A stretch of DNA of 64,000 nt from Limnomonas spitsbergensis (taxonomy: Eukaryota; Chlorophyta; Chlorophyceae; Chlamydomonadales), in assembly GCA_037349105.1 (NCBI GenBank), contig JAYJMM010000025.1, positions 1,178,001 through 1,242,000 on the forward strand, given 5' to 3'. A model generated the notes under the pieces. That model searched no databases and was not told where the DNA came from. It saw nothing but the letters and a program-made list of their open reading frames with translations. Below, one piece after another: positions 1 to 8,756 of this stretch (its first letter is position 1; the number at the start of each line of letters is the position of its first letter). A program made the position numbers and the translations under genes.

Positions 1-199
1 AACCTTATATAGGGGAGGATTTACCATCGGTAAAGGATTCAGGGTTAAGGATTAACCACAGCTCCATGTACTGCGCAGGAATCATGTTCAGAAAATGGCG
101 CAATGCTTCCCGATAGTTCCTGGATTTGACCTCATACCCTGCATGCACTTCCGCAAGTGTTTCATCAGGAATCTCCTGTGTTTGTTTTCGGTATCTTGT

Positions 200-262
200 C
201 TCTCTCTGGTGACCCGCAGGTCTTCCTCATGCTGCAGTCGTTCCGGATATTGAAATTGCCTC
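200..262 (+). repeat. Extra copy of the acceptor and start of SAT exon 1
   Basis: The stretch CTCTGGTGACCCGCAG followed by a diverged exon-like start (AG at 218-219) matches CTCTGGTGACTCGCAG plus the real exon start (AG 326-327), 108 bp downstream. The exon-like part keeps CTGCAGTCG against CTACAGTCG but does not keep the SAT protein sequence. It is one copied acceptor edge inside the intron. Confidence 0.7.
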
Positions 263-327
263 AAAGCATTAAGTGGGTGCCTCGCAGCAGATGTATTCCA
301 CTGGCGTGTCTCTCTGGTGACTCGCAG

Positions 328-3300
328 GGTTTTCTTGGGCTACAGTCGTGGCGGATCGCCAACTCGCTGTGGCTTCAGGGCAGGAAGGATGTGGTGAGCT
401 AAGGATTATGCGTCCCTGTCTGGTGCTGTGATTCGTTTAGTCAGTAATCAGTTTGAATCGTTAGGAATGTGCGGCCTGGAGCTGTGATTCTTTTAGATTG
501 AGCTGAGTTCAAATCGTAACAGATGTGCAGCCTCGTGCTATGATTCCTTTAATCGGTGCTGAGTTCAAATCGTAGGGGATGTGCAGCCTGGTGCTGTGAT
601 TCATTTATACGGTGCTGAGTTCAAATCGTAAGCGATGTGCGGCCTGGTGCTGTGATTCTCTTAGACAGGTATGAGTTCAAGTCGTGAGGAATGTTTGGCC
701 TAGTGCTTTGATTCTTTTAGTCAGTGCTGAGTTTAATCCTAAGAATGCGTAGCCTTGTGCTGTGAGTCTTTTAGACAGTGCTGTGTTCAAACCGTAAGGG
801 ATGTGTGGCCCTGGTGCTGTGATTCTTTTAGTTGCAGCTGAGTTCAACCTGTAAGGGATGTGTGGCCTGGTGCTGTGATTTTTTAGTCAGAGCTGAGTTC
901 AAACCAAAAGGGTTGGGCAGCTTGGTGCTGTGATTCTTTTAGGTGCAGCTGAGTTCAACCTGTAAGGGATGTGTGGCCTGGTGCTGTGATTCTTGTAGTT
1001 GCAGCTGAGTGCAACCTGTAAGGGATGTGCGGCCTGGTGCTGTGATTCTTTTAGTCAGAGCTGAGTTCAAACCAAAAGGGGTGGGCAGCCTGGTGCTGTG
1101 ATTATTTTAGGCGCAGCTGAGTTCAACCTGTAAGGGATGTGTGGCCTGGTGCTGTGATTATTTTAGGTGCAGCTGAGTTCAACCTGTAAGGGATGTGTGG
1201 CCCTGGTGCTGTGATTCTTTTAGTTGGTACCTCCACGCCCCATGAGGGCGCAGTTTCTTTGTTTCTGTTTAAAACTTCTCGTCCTCTTGTGATCCAGGCA
1301 CGACTGCTTCAGTCCCGTATCTCCACCATATTCCACATGGACATCCATCCGGCCGCCACCATCGGCGCCGGCATCATGTTCGACCATGCGTCAGGAGTGG
1401 TGATCGGAGAGACCGCGGTGGTCGGGGACGGCTGCTCCTTCCTGCACAATGTCACGCTGGGGGGGACAGGTGAGGATGCTGAAATCTGTTGTGAGAGATG
1501 GTTGCTCTTTCCTGCACAATGCCACGCAGTGGGGGACAGGTGAGTATCATATACTGAAATTTGTGGTGGGAGACGGCTGTGCTCCTTCCTGCACAATGTC
1601 ACGCTGGGGGGGACAGGTGAGGATGCTGAAATCTGTTGTGAGAGATGGTTGCTCTTTCCTGCACAATGCCACGCAGTGGGGGACAGGTGAGTATCATATA
1701 CTGAAATTTGTGGTGGGAGACGGCTGTGCTCCTTCCTGCACAATGACGAGCTGGGGGGGACAGGTGGGGATATAGAAACCCACAGTGACCAGGTTCTATA
1801 TTCAACTTTGGCGCAACTTGGGCTGGGGGGGACAGGTGAGCACGCTGAAATCTGCGACTACGTCCCATATCCATCTGATGTACTCAGGCCTGGACTAATG
1901 TAAAGAACCGGTAAACAACCCCAAACCCCAAACCCTAAACCCTAAATTAGGCTATGTATGTAACCAGACCTGGGCGCACATAAGGAATGCTATTTTGGAT
2001 CCCTTATACCAATTATGGAGTTTCCAACCTGTTGGGGTCAGTCTTTGTCTCACAGTGACTGAGACGCAAATCCGCTAGATCAGGGCTAATGGCCGAGGAT
2101 GGCCTTTTGCAGTAAGCCCTGCAGTTTGGGTTGTTCGCTGTAGGGTTGTAAACCTTGAATCCCCAACCATAAGCCCCTAAAATCTGGTGCAGTAAGCTCT
2201 GCAGTTTGGGTCGTTTGATGCAGACCAAGTTATTTTCCCAGCGGCCGCCAAAGGCTTGATTAGGACCATAACTGGACCGATCTATGACTGATGGCCAAAG
2301 CAGCAAGGCTGGCTACAAATGTTGTCTCCGGCCAGCGGCCGGGGTTTAGCTGACATGTAGCTGAGTCGGGAAAAAGAAGCACTGGACGCAGACCTGTCAA
2401 GCTTTGGTCTTTTCAGCCTTTTGGGTGTCTGCTGCCCAATGGCCTGCCAAAGGTGGTCTGGTTAACACCACTATACAGTGGTGTGGACTGTCTGTACCTT
2501 TCTCCTGGATCTTGCCCTGTTCAGACAGGCTTCATATGACCAACACACCGATCTGTTGTTTCTTATCCATACGGAGCTTGGTATGGATATTTTACTTACT
2601 TACTGTCATATGGTCCCGAGGCGAAAGTGTATGATAAGTGTAGCGAAATCCTATTTGTTTCCGCCGTCTCGCGTCTTGCTGTGTTCCACGCGTCCTTGGC
2701 TTTGATTCAAATTGCCTTAAGATGAAGGGAAAGAAAACAGGCCTCCTCGCTAGCTTTGGGGGGCTGCACCCCCGACCCTCCTTTTTTATTGGGGGCTTGG
2801 GGGGTCTCAAGAAGAAGTTATTTTTTGTACCACCGTATGGATCTTAAATGGTTATGGATACACATATGAACATGACTGGACAACACCCCAAACAGATTAT
2901 CAATATGTTAGCCCTTCCGGATCCCATCCCCGCCAGGAAAGGCTTCCAGTGACTGCCACGCCAACAGGATGATCAAAACAAAATCCTTTATTACTGGATG
3001 TCTCCCATCTGTCTGTAACTGTCACCCTACCTGCTGGATCCCTTTTCTTCTGAAAGCAAGGCTTCTGGTTATCTTCATCCCTACTGTTTCCACAGATTTC
3101 CCTTGGAAGCCCGGCCCCCAAGGGAAATATTTGGGAGGCCCTCCCACCTGTCAAACAATTGCACCCTTTCACCCTCCGACTATCAGGCAAACGCCTTTGG
3201 TGACCGGCATCCCTAATATTTTCAGACTTATCATGCCAGGTCCCTTTTAGATCTGTTAGAAACCGCTCCTACTCCCCTTCATCCCTCCCTCCATTAGGCA

Positions 3301-4814
3301 AGGCTTCTGTTGACCGGCACCCATACTGAATAGACAAAATGCATCCGAGGATCCTTCTATCTATCTATCAAAAAGTGTCCTCTTTCACCCTCCGACTATC
3401 GGGCAAGGCCTCTGGTGACCGGCACCCCTAACTTCTACAGAGTTTTCATGCCAGGTCCTTTTTGCATCTATCAAAAAATTGTCCCTACTCCCCTTCATCC
3501 CTCCCTCCATCAGGCAAGGCTTCTGTTCACCAACACCCCTATTTTATTGATTTACAGATTTCATCCCAGGATCCCTCCCACCAGTAAAAAATCAATACAC
3601 TGAATACCTACCTCCTTTAGGTAAGGCTTCTGGTGACCGGCACCCCTGTTTTACTAACAGATTTCATCCCTGGATCCCTCCCACCACTCCCACCTGTCAA
3701 ATAATGAACCTGGAACCCCTGTTCCTCCATCAGGCAAGGCCTCTGGTGACCGGCACCCAAAGCTCGGCAAGGACATCTCAGTCGGCGCGGGTGTGTCTAT
3801 CCTTGGAAACGTCCGCATAGGGAACGGGGCCAAGGTGAGGTTTGGATGCGAATTAAGCCACGAATGGGACAGGGTCAAGATGAGGTTCAGATGGGAATTC
3901 ATCCACGAATGGGACAGGGTCGAGATGAGGTTTAGATGGGAATTCATCCACGAATGGGACAGGGTCAAGATGAGGTTTGGATGGGAATTCATCAGAAATC
4001 GGGTTGGCCTTAAGAGTGCCAGACCGTTTATATTTGGTATCCATGCTTTAGAGGTCGGTCAGACTGCGTTACGTTTGAGGTTGCGTCACGAAAAAGTGCG
4101 AACGCGACGCTGGTCACACTTGCCCAAACGCAAACGCAACGCAGTGTGACCGACCTCTTAGCTACCGTAATACCGCACTCACCTGCTTGCCTGTCAATGA
4201 CATTATTACACCTCTGGGCCCTGCTCAAAAAGGCTCGGCTGGGTGGGCGCCCCGTTGCTGGGTGGGCGCCCCGTTGGGAGGAAAGATAAGGAACTTCAGG
4301 GGAAATGGAAAGAAGGAGAAGAACACAAAGGAGAAGAAATATCCCCCCCCCAAAAGGGAAAAGGCAGTTCGAAGTATCCCCGCCTCTCTCAAGCCTTTAA
4401 CAAGAAAGCAAGAGGGAAACAAAACCTGCTTGCCTTCAGGTTGGTGCCTTCAGGTTGGTGTCGGGTCAGTGGTGCTCATCCCCCAGACTATAGGTATATT
4501 GTCCCAGTTGCCGGGTCAGTGGTGCGCATTGACCAGACCACCGGTATGTTGCCCATGGACCAGACTAACGGTATTTTGTATCCATGCTTGTAGGTAACAT
4601 AACACCCACCTGCTTGCTCCTGTGGTGCCTCCAGGTTGGTGCCGGCTCAGTGGTGCTCATCGATGTGCCTGACCATGCAACCGTGGTAGGCATTCCAGCT
4701 CGGATCGTTATGCCGAAAGTGGAGTCGCAGCCCGTACTGGCGACAGAGGCGAAGTTGCACGCACTCCCCCAGGCCTGGCCGCTGGGAACAGCAGACGTGG
4801 CGAAGGAGCAATAG
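328..4814 (+). CDS. SAT: Serine O-acetyltransferase, 3' half of gene (four exons, 5' end outside window)
   Basis: Serine acetyltransferase transfers acetyl from acetyl-CoA to L-serine, giving O-acetylserine for cysteine synthesis. Exons by splice signal and phase are 328-393, 1298-1469, 3734-3834 and 4635-4814 (TAG 4812-4814). Exon 1 encodes [15 protein letters not shown], the helical region before the catalytic domain. Exon 2 encodes LQSRIS, then DIHPAA and [12 protein letters not shown] of the left-handed beta-helix, ending LGGTG. Exon 3 carries [12 protein letters not shown] and [13 protein letters not shown]. Exon 4 carries VGAGSVVL and the GIPARIV end. All junctions are in phase (0, 1, 0). 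The catalytic His-Asp area lies in exon 2. The final 25 or so residues after the hexapeptide domain are variable, as is usual for the family's C-terminal tail. Every exon edge seen here has extra tandem copies in the adjoining intron, or past the stop codon for exon 4. Upstream exons should lie left of the window. Family assignment is very secure; exact exon ends are inferred from consensus. Confidence 0.93.
422..1226 (+). repeat. 56-58 bp tandem repeat filling the SAT intron
   Basis: About fourteen diverged copies of a unit containing GGTGCTGTGATTCTTTTAG, a variable stretch, GCTGAGTTCAA and GGGATGTGTGGCCTG. Copies differ by base changes and small indels. The array occupies most of the 904-bp intron between SAT exons 1 and 2. 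The GGATGTG part of the unit resembles the end of exon 1 (AAGGATGTGGTGAG), so this array may also derive from the exon 1 donor; that link is weak. Confidence 0.85.
1426..1850 (+). repeat. Tandem copies of the SAT exon 2 donor edge
   Basis: The exon 2 end (CTTCCTGCACAATGTCACG, then GGGGACAG and GTGAG) recurs down the intron. The real GT is at 1470. Equivalent GTs occur at 1540, 1617, 1687, 1764 and 1836. Spacing alternates between about 70 and 77 bp, so the array has a two-unit higher-order structure of about 147 bp. All five extra copies keep GACAG|GTG and therefore look like usable donors. Confidence 0.88.
1880..2930. other. SAT intron interior, no gene
   Basis: No coding exon seen. It holds a short CCCTAAA-type stretch at about 1919-1950 (AAACCCTAAACCCTAAA) and a copy of a dispersed element at 2230-2375, described separately. 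Confidence 0.6.
2230..2375 (+). mobile_element. Dispersed element family A, copy 1 (non-autonomous type unknown)
   Basis: Shares an ordered set of motifs with 20100-20250 and 22145-22310, and in reverse with about 40125-40290: GCGGCCGCCAAAGGC or similar, ATTAGGACCA, GGCCAAAGCAG, CCGGCCAGCGGCCGG, then TAGCTGACATGTAGCTGAG near its end. There is no open reading frame. Length is about 140 bp. No terminal inverted repeat or poly-A was recognised, so SINE or MITE is undecided. Confidence 0.55.
2925..3760 (+). repeat. Tandem copies of the SAT exon 3 acceptor edge
   Basis: The real acceptor and exon start (CCATCAG|GCAAGGCCTCTGG, AG 3732-3733) is preceded by seven diverged copies. Junctions fall at about 2936, 3056, 3186, 3297, 3403, 3523 and 3620, spaced 97-130 bp. 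Copies retain CAAGGCTTCTGGTGACCGG, which is exon sequence, and also upstream intron motifs such as CTCCCTCCAT. The copy near 3403 has GG in place of AG. After about 25 nt each copy leaves the exon sequence, so only the edge is repeated. Confidence 0.92.
3820..3995 (+). repeat. 45-bp tandem copies of the SAT exon 3 donor edge, donors inactivated
   Basis: The exon end and donor are GGGGCCAAG|GTGAGGTTTGG with GT at 3835. Three further 45-bp copies read AGGGTCAAG|ATGAGGTTTGG or similar, with AT at 3880, 3925 and 3970. Every extra copy has lost the G of the donor in the same way. The simplest reading is that one mutated copy was then amplified, or that selection removed competing donors. Confidence 0.88.
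4180..4345 (-). mobile_element. 3' end fragment of the non-LTR retroelement family
   Basis: Contains CACCTCTGGGCCCTGCTC, AAAAAGGCTCGG and a GTGGGCGCCCCG block, followed by a purine-rich GGAAAG/GAAGGAG run and a C-homopolymer. The same order occurs beside retroelement coding remnants at 14.7 and 54.1 kb, where it corresponds to the element's 3' untranslated end on the minus strand. The GTGGGCGCCCCGTTG block is itself duplicated here. Confidence 0.6.
4425..4660 (+). repeat. Copies of the SAT exon 4 acceptor edge
   Basis: The real junction is CCTCCAG|GTTGGTGCCGGC with AG at 4633-4634. Earlier copies are CCTTCAG|GTTGGTGCC (AG 4438-4439) and CCTTCAG|GTTGGTGTCGG (AG 4452-4453). The second continues GGGTCAGTGGTGCTCATC, the same exon sequence. 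Another diverged copy starts at about 4507 (TTGCCGGGTCAGTGG). Confidence 0.8.
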
Positions 4815-4854
4815 CAATTACGACCGAAAATGTAGTCACAAGTATAAAATGGAT

Positions 4855-5150
4855 TCCCAGGGAGCGACTGAAAGCAGCACTTTTGCAGGCCTGGCCCCTG
4901 GGTCCAGCATATGAAGCACTCTAAATTGTGTCCGAAGGTGGCGTTGCAGCCTATACTGGCGAGAGAGGGGCCACCGCAAGTTGCACTCCAGACATGGCCC
5001 CCCCGGGGACCAGCAGCAGCAGACGTGGCAGCAGACGTGGCAGTAGACATGGCCCCCCCGGGGGCCAGCAGCAGCAGACGTGGCAGCAGATGTGGCAGCA
5101 GACGCGGCAGCAGACATGGCCTCCCCATGGGCAGCAGACGTCAGGGTTAC
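4855..5150 (+). repeat. Degenerate copy of the SAT terminal exon beyond the stop codon
   Basis: The end of exon 4 (CCGAAAGTGGAGTCGCAGCC, GTACTGGCGACAGAG, GCAGACGTGGC) reappears at about 4926-5095 as CCGAAGGTGGCGTTGCAGCC, ATACTGGCGAGAGAG and repeated CAGCAGACGTGGCAG. An earlier partial copy near 4885-4910 keeps GCAGGCCTGGCCCCTGGG. The last part has expanded into a CAGACGTGG mini-repeat. Confidence 0.75.
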
Positions 5151-5394
5151 CCAGTATGACCGTTTGGCTCCAAATCCCGTACCGTTAACCGTGTCGTGTC
5201 GCACCGTTTAACAATACGGTACCGTGTTAAACACCTTGTCGGCCATTTTCTTACCTGTCCAATCATTTTGACCGTATCGTGTTTTTATCATGAGGGGGTC
5301 GCCACCCTTGTTGCTGTGTCTGGAAACTTCACCAGCAACGTCGCCAGGCATATGCTCATCTGGCGAAAACAACAAATGTGTAGCTGTTGCAATG
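5151..5394. other. Spacer, no gene
   Basis: Several short inverted or repeated ACGGTACCGTGTTAAAC-type words at 5175-5240. No exon recognised. Related TACGGCACAATAC words occur in the 73-bp satellite at 24-25 kb. Confidence 0.4.
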
Positions 5395-5400
5395 CCCCGG

Positions 5401-5437
<37 letters not shown>

Positions 5438-6285
5438 ACAGGCAGCCAGTTGCAGCTGATGCGAGGCACCTGCCTTTTGCTGCTGCTGCTGCTGCTCCTG
5501 TCAGGCAGCCAGCTGCTGCTGTGGTGAGGCTCCAGCCTGCTGCTCCTGCTGTTAATGCTGCTGCCATGCACCCAGTTGCGGCGGTTGTGAGTTCCAGCCT
5601 GCTGCAGTTGCTGCTGTTGCTTCTGCTGCCGGGCAGCCAGCTGTGGCAGTTGCGAGGCTCCAGCATGCTGCTGTTGTTGATGCTGCTGCCAGGCACCCAG
5701 TTGCGGCGGTTGTGAGTTCCAGCCTGCTACAGTTGCTGCTGTTGCTTCTGCTGCCGGGCAGCCAGCTGTGGCAGTTGCGAGGCTCCAGCCTGCTGCTCCT
5801 GCTGTTAATGCTGCTGCCAGGCACCCAGTTGCGGCGGTTGTGAGTTCCAGCCTGCTGCAGTTGCTGCTGTTGCTTCTGCTGCCGGGCAGCCAGCTGTGGC
5901 AGTTGCGAGGCTCCAGCATGCTGCTGCTGTTGATGCTGCTGCCAGGCACCCAATTGCGGCGGTTGCGAGGCACCAGCCTGCTGCTGTTGCTGCTGCTGCC
6001 TGGCAGAACTGTGGCGGTTGTGAGGCTCCATCCTGCTGCTGCTGCTGTTGATGCTGCTGCCGGGCACCCGATTGCGGCGGTTGCGAGGCCTCTGTCTGCT
6101 GCTGTTGCTGCTGCTGCTACTGCTGCCGGGAAGCCAGCTGCGGCTGCGGTGCTGCACTTGCCAGCTGCTGCTGCTGCTCCTGCCGCTGCTGCTGCCGGAC
6201 AGACAGCTGCAGTTGTGGCCAGGTACATGCCTGTTGCTGATGTTCGAAGGCAGTCACCTGCTGTTGTTGATGTCGTTGCTGTTGA
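5395..6285 (+). repeat. CTG/GCT-rich repeat with a ~126-bp higher-order unit
   Basis: Runs of CTG broken by a longer unit containing CCAGTTGCGGCGGTTG, GAGTTCCAGCCTGCTG, CCGGGCAGCCAGCTGTGG and CAGTTGCGAGGCTCCAG. The longer unit recurs about every 126 bp. Since 126 is a multiple of three, several frames stay open on both strands (poly-Leu, Ala, Gln, Ser). I see no splice-bounded exon or domain, so I read it as non-coding. The word GCAGACGTGG just upstream links it to the repeated end of SAT. Confidence 0.85.
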
Positions 6286-6289
6286 GGCA

Positions 6290-7255
6290 GAGCAGGAGGC
6301 AGGGCAGGGCAGGGCAGGGCAGGACGCGGGACAGGAGGTAGGACAGGAGGCAGGACAGGAGGCAGGGCAGGAGGCGGGGCAGGAGGCAGGGCAAGAGGCA
6401 GGGCAGGAGGCAGGGCAGGAGGCACGGCAGGGCAGGGCAGGGCAGGAGGCAGGGCAGGAGACAGGGCAGGGCAGGGCAGGGCAGGAGGCAGGACAGAAGG
6501 CAGGACAGGAGCAGGGCAGGAGGCAGGGCAGGAGGCAGGACAGGAGGCAGGAGAGAAGGCATGACTGGAAGCAGGACAGGAGGCGGGGCAGGTGGCAGGG
6601 CAGGAGGCAGGGCAGGAGGCGGGGCAGGAGGCGGGGCAGGAGGCGGGGCAGGTGGCAGGACAGGAGGCAGGGCAGGAGGCAGGACAGGACAGGGCAGGTG
6701 GCAGGGCAGGAGGCAGGGCAGGAGGCGGGGCAGGAGGCGGGGCAGGTGGCAGGACAGGAGGCGGGGCAGGAGGCAGGGCAGGGCAGGAGGCAGGGCAGGA
6801 CAGGGCAGGGCAGGAGGCAGGACAGGAGGCAGGAGAGAAGTTGGGACGGGAGGTATGACAGGAGTCAGGAGAGAAGGCATGGCTGGAAGCAGGACAGGAG
6901 GCAGGACAGGTGGCAGGGCAGGAGGCAGGGCAGGAGGCAGGGCAGGAGGCAGGGCAGGTGGCAGGACAGGAGGCAGGGCAGGAGGCAGGGCAGGTGGCAG
7001 GGCAGGTGGCAGGACAGGTAGCAGGGCAGGAGGCATGGCTGGAGTCAGGAGAGAAGGCAGGGCAGGAGGCAAAACAGGAGGCGGGGCAGGTCGCATGGAA
7101 GGAGGCAGGACAGGACAGGGCAGGGCAGGAGGTAGGACAGAAGGCAGGACATGAGGCAGGGCAGGGAGGCATGGCAGGAGGCATGACTGATGGCAGGGCA
7201 GGGGGCAGTGCAGGGGGCAGGGCAGGAGGCAGTAAAGATGGCACGGCAGGAGGGC
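6290..7255 (+). repeat. 12-bp G-rich minisatellite
   Basis: Roughly eighty copies of GGCAGGGCAGGA and close variants (GGCGGGGCAGGA, GGCAGGACAGGA, GGCAGGTGGCAGGG). The + strand has almost no C-rich stretch. Because the unit is a multiple of three, reading frames of 200-400 codons exist on both strands; these are artefacts of periodicity. Frequent GGG/GG runs could form G-quadruplexes. Confidence 0.93.
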
Positions 7256-8148
7256 GGTTGTGCCTTCCCACAGAGCGTCTGTCAGCTGCGAGTCCCTAAG
7301 CCCATGCTGGGCACCTAGCGCCCATGCTGGCCACAAGGTCGGCTGAGGCCGCCCCGTGCAGTCGCATGTGGGGTCTGCTCTCTGCGCTTGCATGCAGTCA
7401 TACTTGAATAGGACACGCAGCTCTTCCCTGCCTGGCATTCTTTCCCTCATGCGCATCACGATGAGCTTGCCGGGGCAGTTGTTGGCCATCATCATGGAGC
7501 AACTGTAGCAGCTGTACCACTCAGCGCCACATTGGATCCAGCCACCTATGATTGTGCAAGTCCTTGTTACACGCCGGCTACTCTCTGCTGGCCACCTAAG
7601 CAGTTAAACTCGCCTGCCTCCGGCGCTGCTGCTGCACCAGGTGGTCCTGAGTGCCCTCTGGGTCTTGTCGATGACTCCAGTATCAGCGCATCCCCCCCCC
7701 TCATCTGTCGTCCCCTCCCATTCCGTCCCGTCTGGGGATTTCACAGGGAACGCCATCTTAGCCTTGCTGCTGCTGGGCTTTGCTAAGCTTATTTGCGGCT
7801 GGGCGGTTCCCTGTGACATCCCTAGACATCCCTGTGACATCCCTAGACATCCCTGTGACATCCCTAGACATCCCTGTGACATCCCCATGTGCCGTGAGGT
7901 CTTCAGCGCACCATCAGACGAGACTATGAACTTATTATCTTGGGGATTGAGTACCTGAGAGTCTATGAAGGTATAACATGGGGCTGATCCAGCACCCCGG
8001 CCTGCATTGGAGGCCGTCATCCAATATATCACTTTGACGTGTCACTGTGATTTATTAGCCGCTTAAACCCCGCGACATTCAGAGAGCAACCTGAAGGCTG
8101 GCTGAGGAGCCCCCTACACGACTCCAGGCAGCAGCAGCATACGAACGC
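7256..8148. other. Spacer with a short 20-bp tandem repeat, no gene
   Basis: At 7808-7890 the unit CCTGTGACATCCCTAGACAT is repeated four times. Nothing else recognisable. Short open frames on both strands show no family signature. Confidence 0.6.
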
Positions 8149-8518
8149 ATGCGAACGAAGAAGATTCAGATCAATCTATCGGAAACGCGATTCGCCCAAC
8201 CGACTCCAAGGCTGAGTTGTCACAGTATCGAGCTGAGCTGGCAAGCGCGACGCTGTACAAGCGCGACTCTTGTGACACGAGGGCATGTTCAGGCCGGTAT
8301 GGTCGTTGCCGGGCCTCCATCTCCAGCGGCTGACACCAAAAGCAATACCGCCGGCACATGTTTGCCACGACCAGAATATGCCATAAGTCACGCCCGTATA
8401 TTTACGAGTCACTTGGAATATTCGCAGCCCTTGCCCACCCAGCAGTCGTCCAATACATTTAAATTGGAATACTGGCAGTATTTGTGCGAATATTGTACAG
8501 CATCTTCGATTAATCATC

Positions 8519-8680
8519 ATGGATCCCTACACGGTGGCTGCACCCTGCACCCTGGTTGGTTGGCCCAACATCGCGCAATACAAAGAAGCCGAATTTGCCA
8601 GGAATAGGCATTGGGGATTTAAAAGCTTTCAAGCAGCAAAATCCGCCATCCGTTGGCAACAGTGGCATCTAGCTTTGTAG
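8519..8680 (+). other. Possible upstream ORF in the phosphate transporter leader
   Basis: An ATG at 8519 opens a 53-codon frame (starts MDPYTVAAPCTLVGW) that closes with TAG at 8678-8680, 76 bp before the transporter ATG. No family recognised. If transcription starts upstream of 8519, this frame would be met first by scanning ribosomes and could repress translation. A conserved function is not shown. Confidence 0.3.
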
Positions 8681-8756
8681 TACCATTCTCCCGACACCCC
8701 GTCAGACACAATAATCGCTACCCCCAACCCCCTCACTCACCGTTTCCTACATCGAC

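Noticed and set aside
6254..7495. Open frames of 200-413 codons on both strands of the G-rich minisatellite
   Set aside because: A 12-bp unit without stops keeps every multiple-of-three frame open. There are no splice signals, start context or domain, and the product is a simple Pro/Leu or Gly/Arg repeat.
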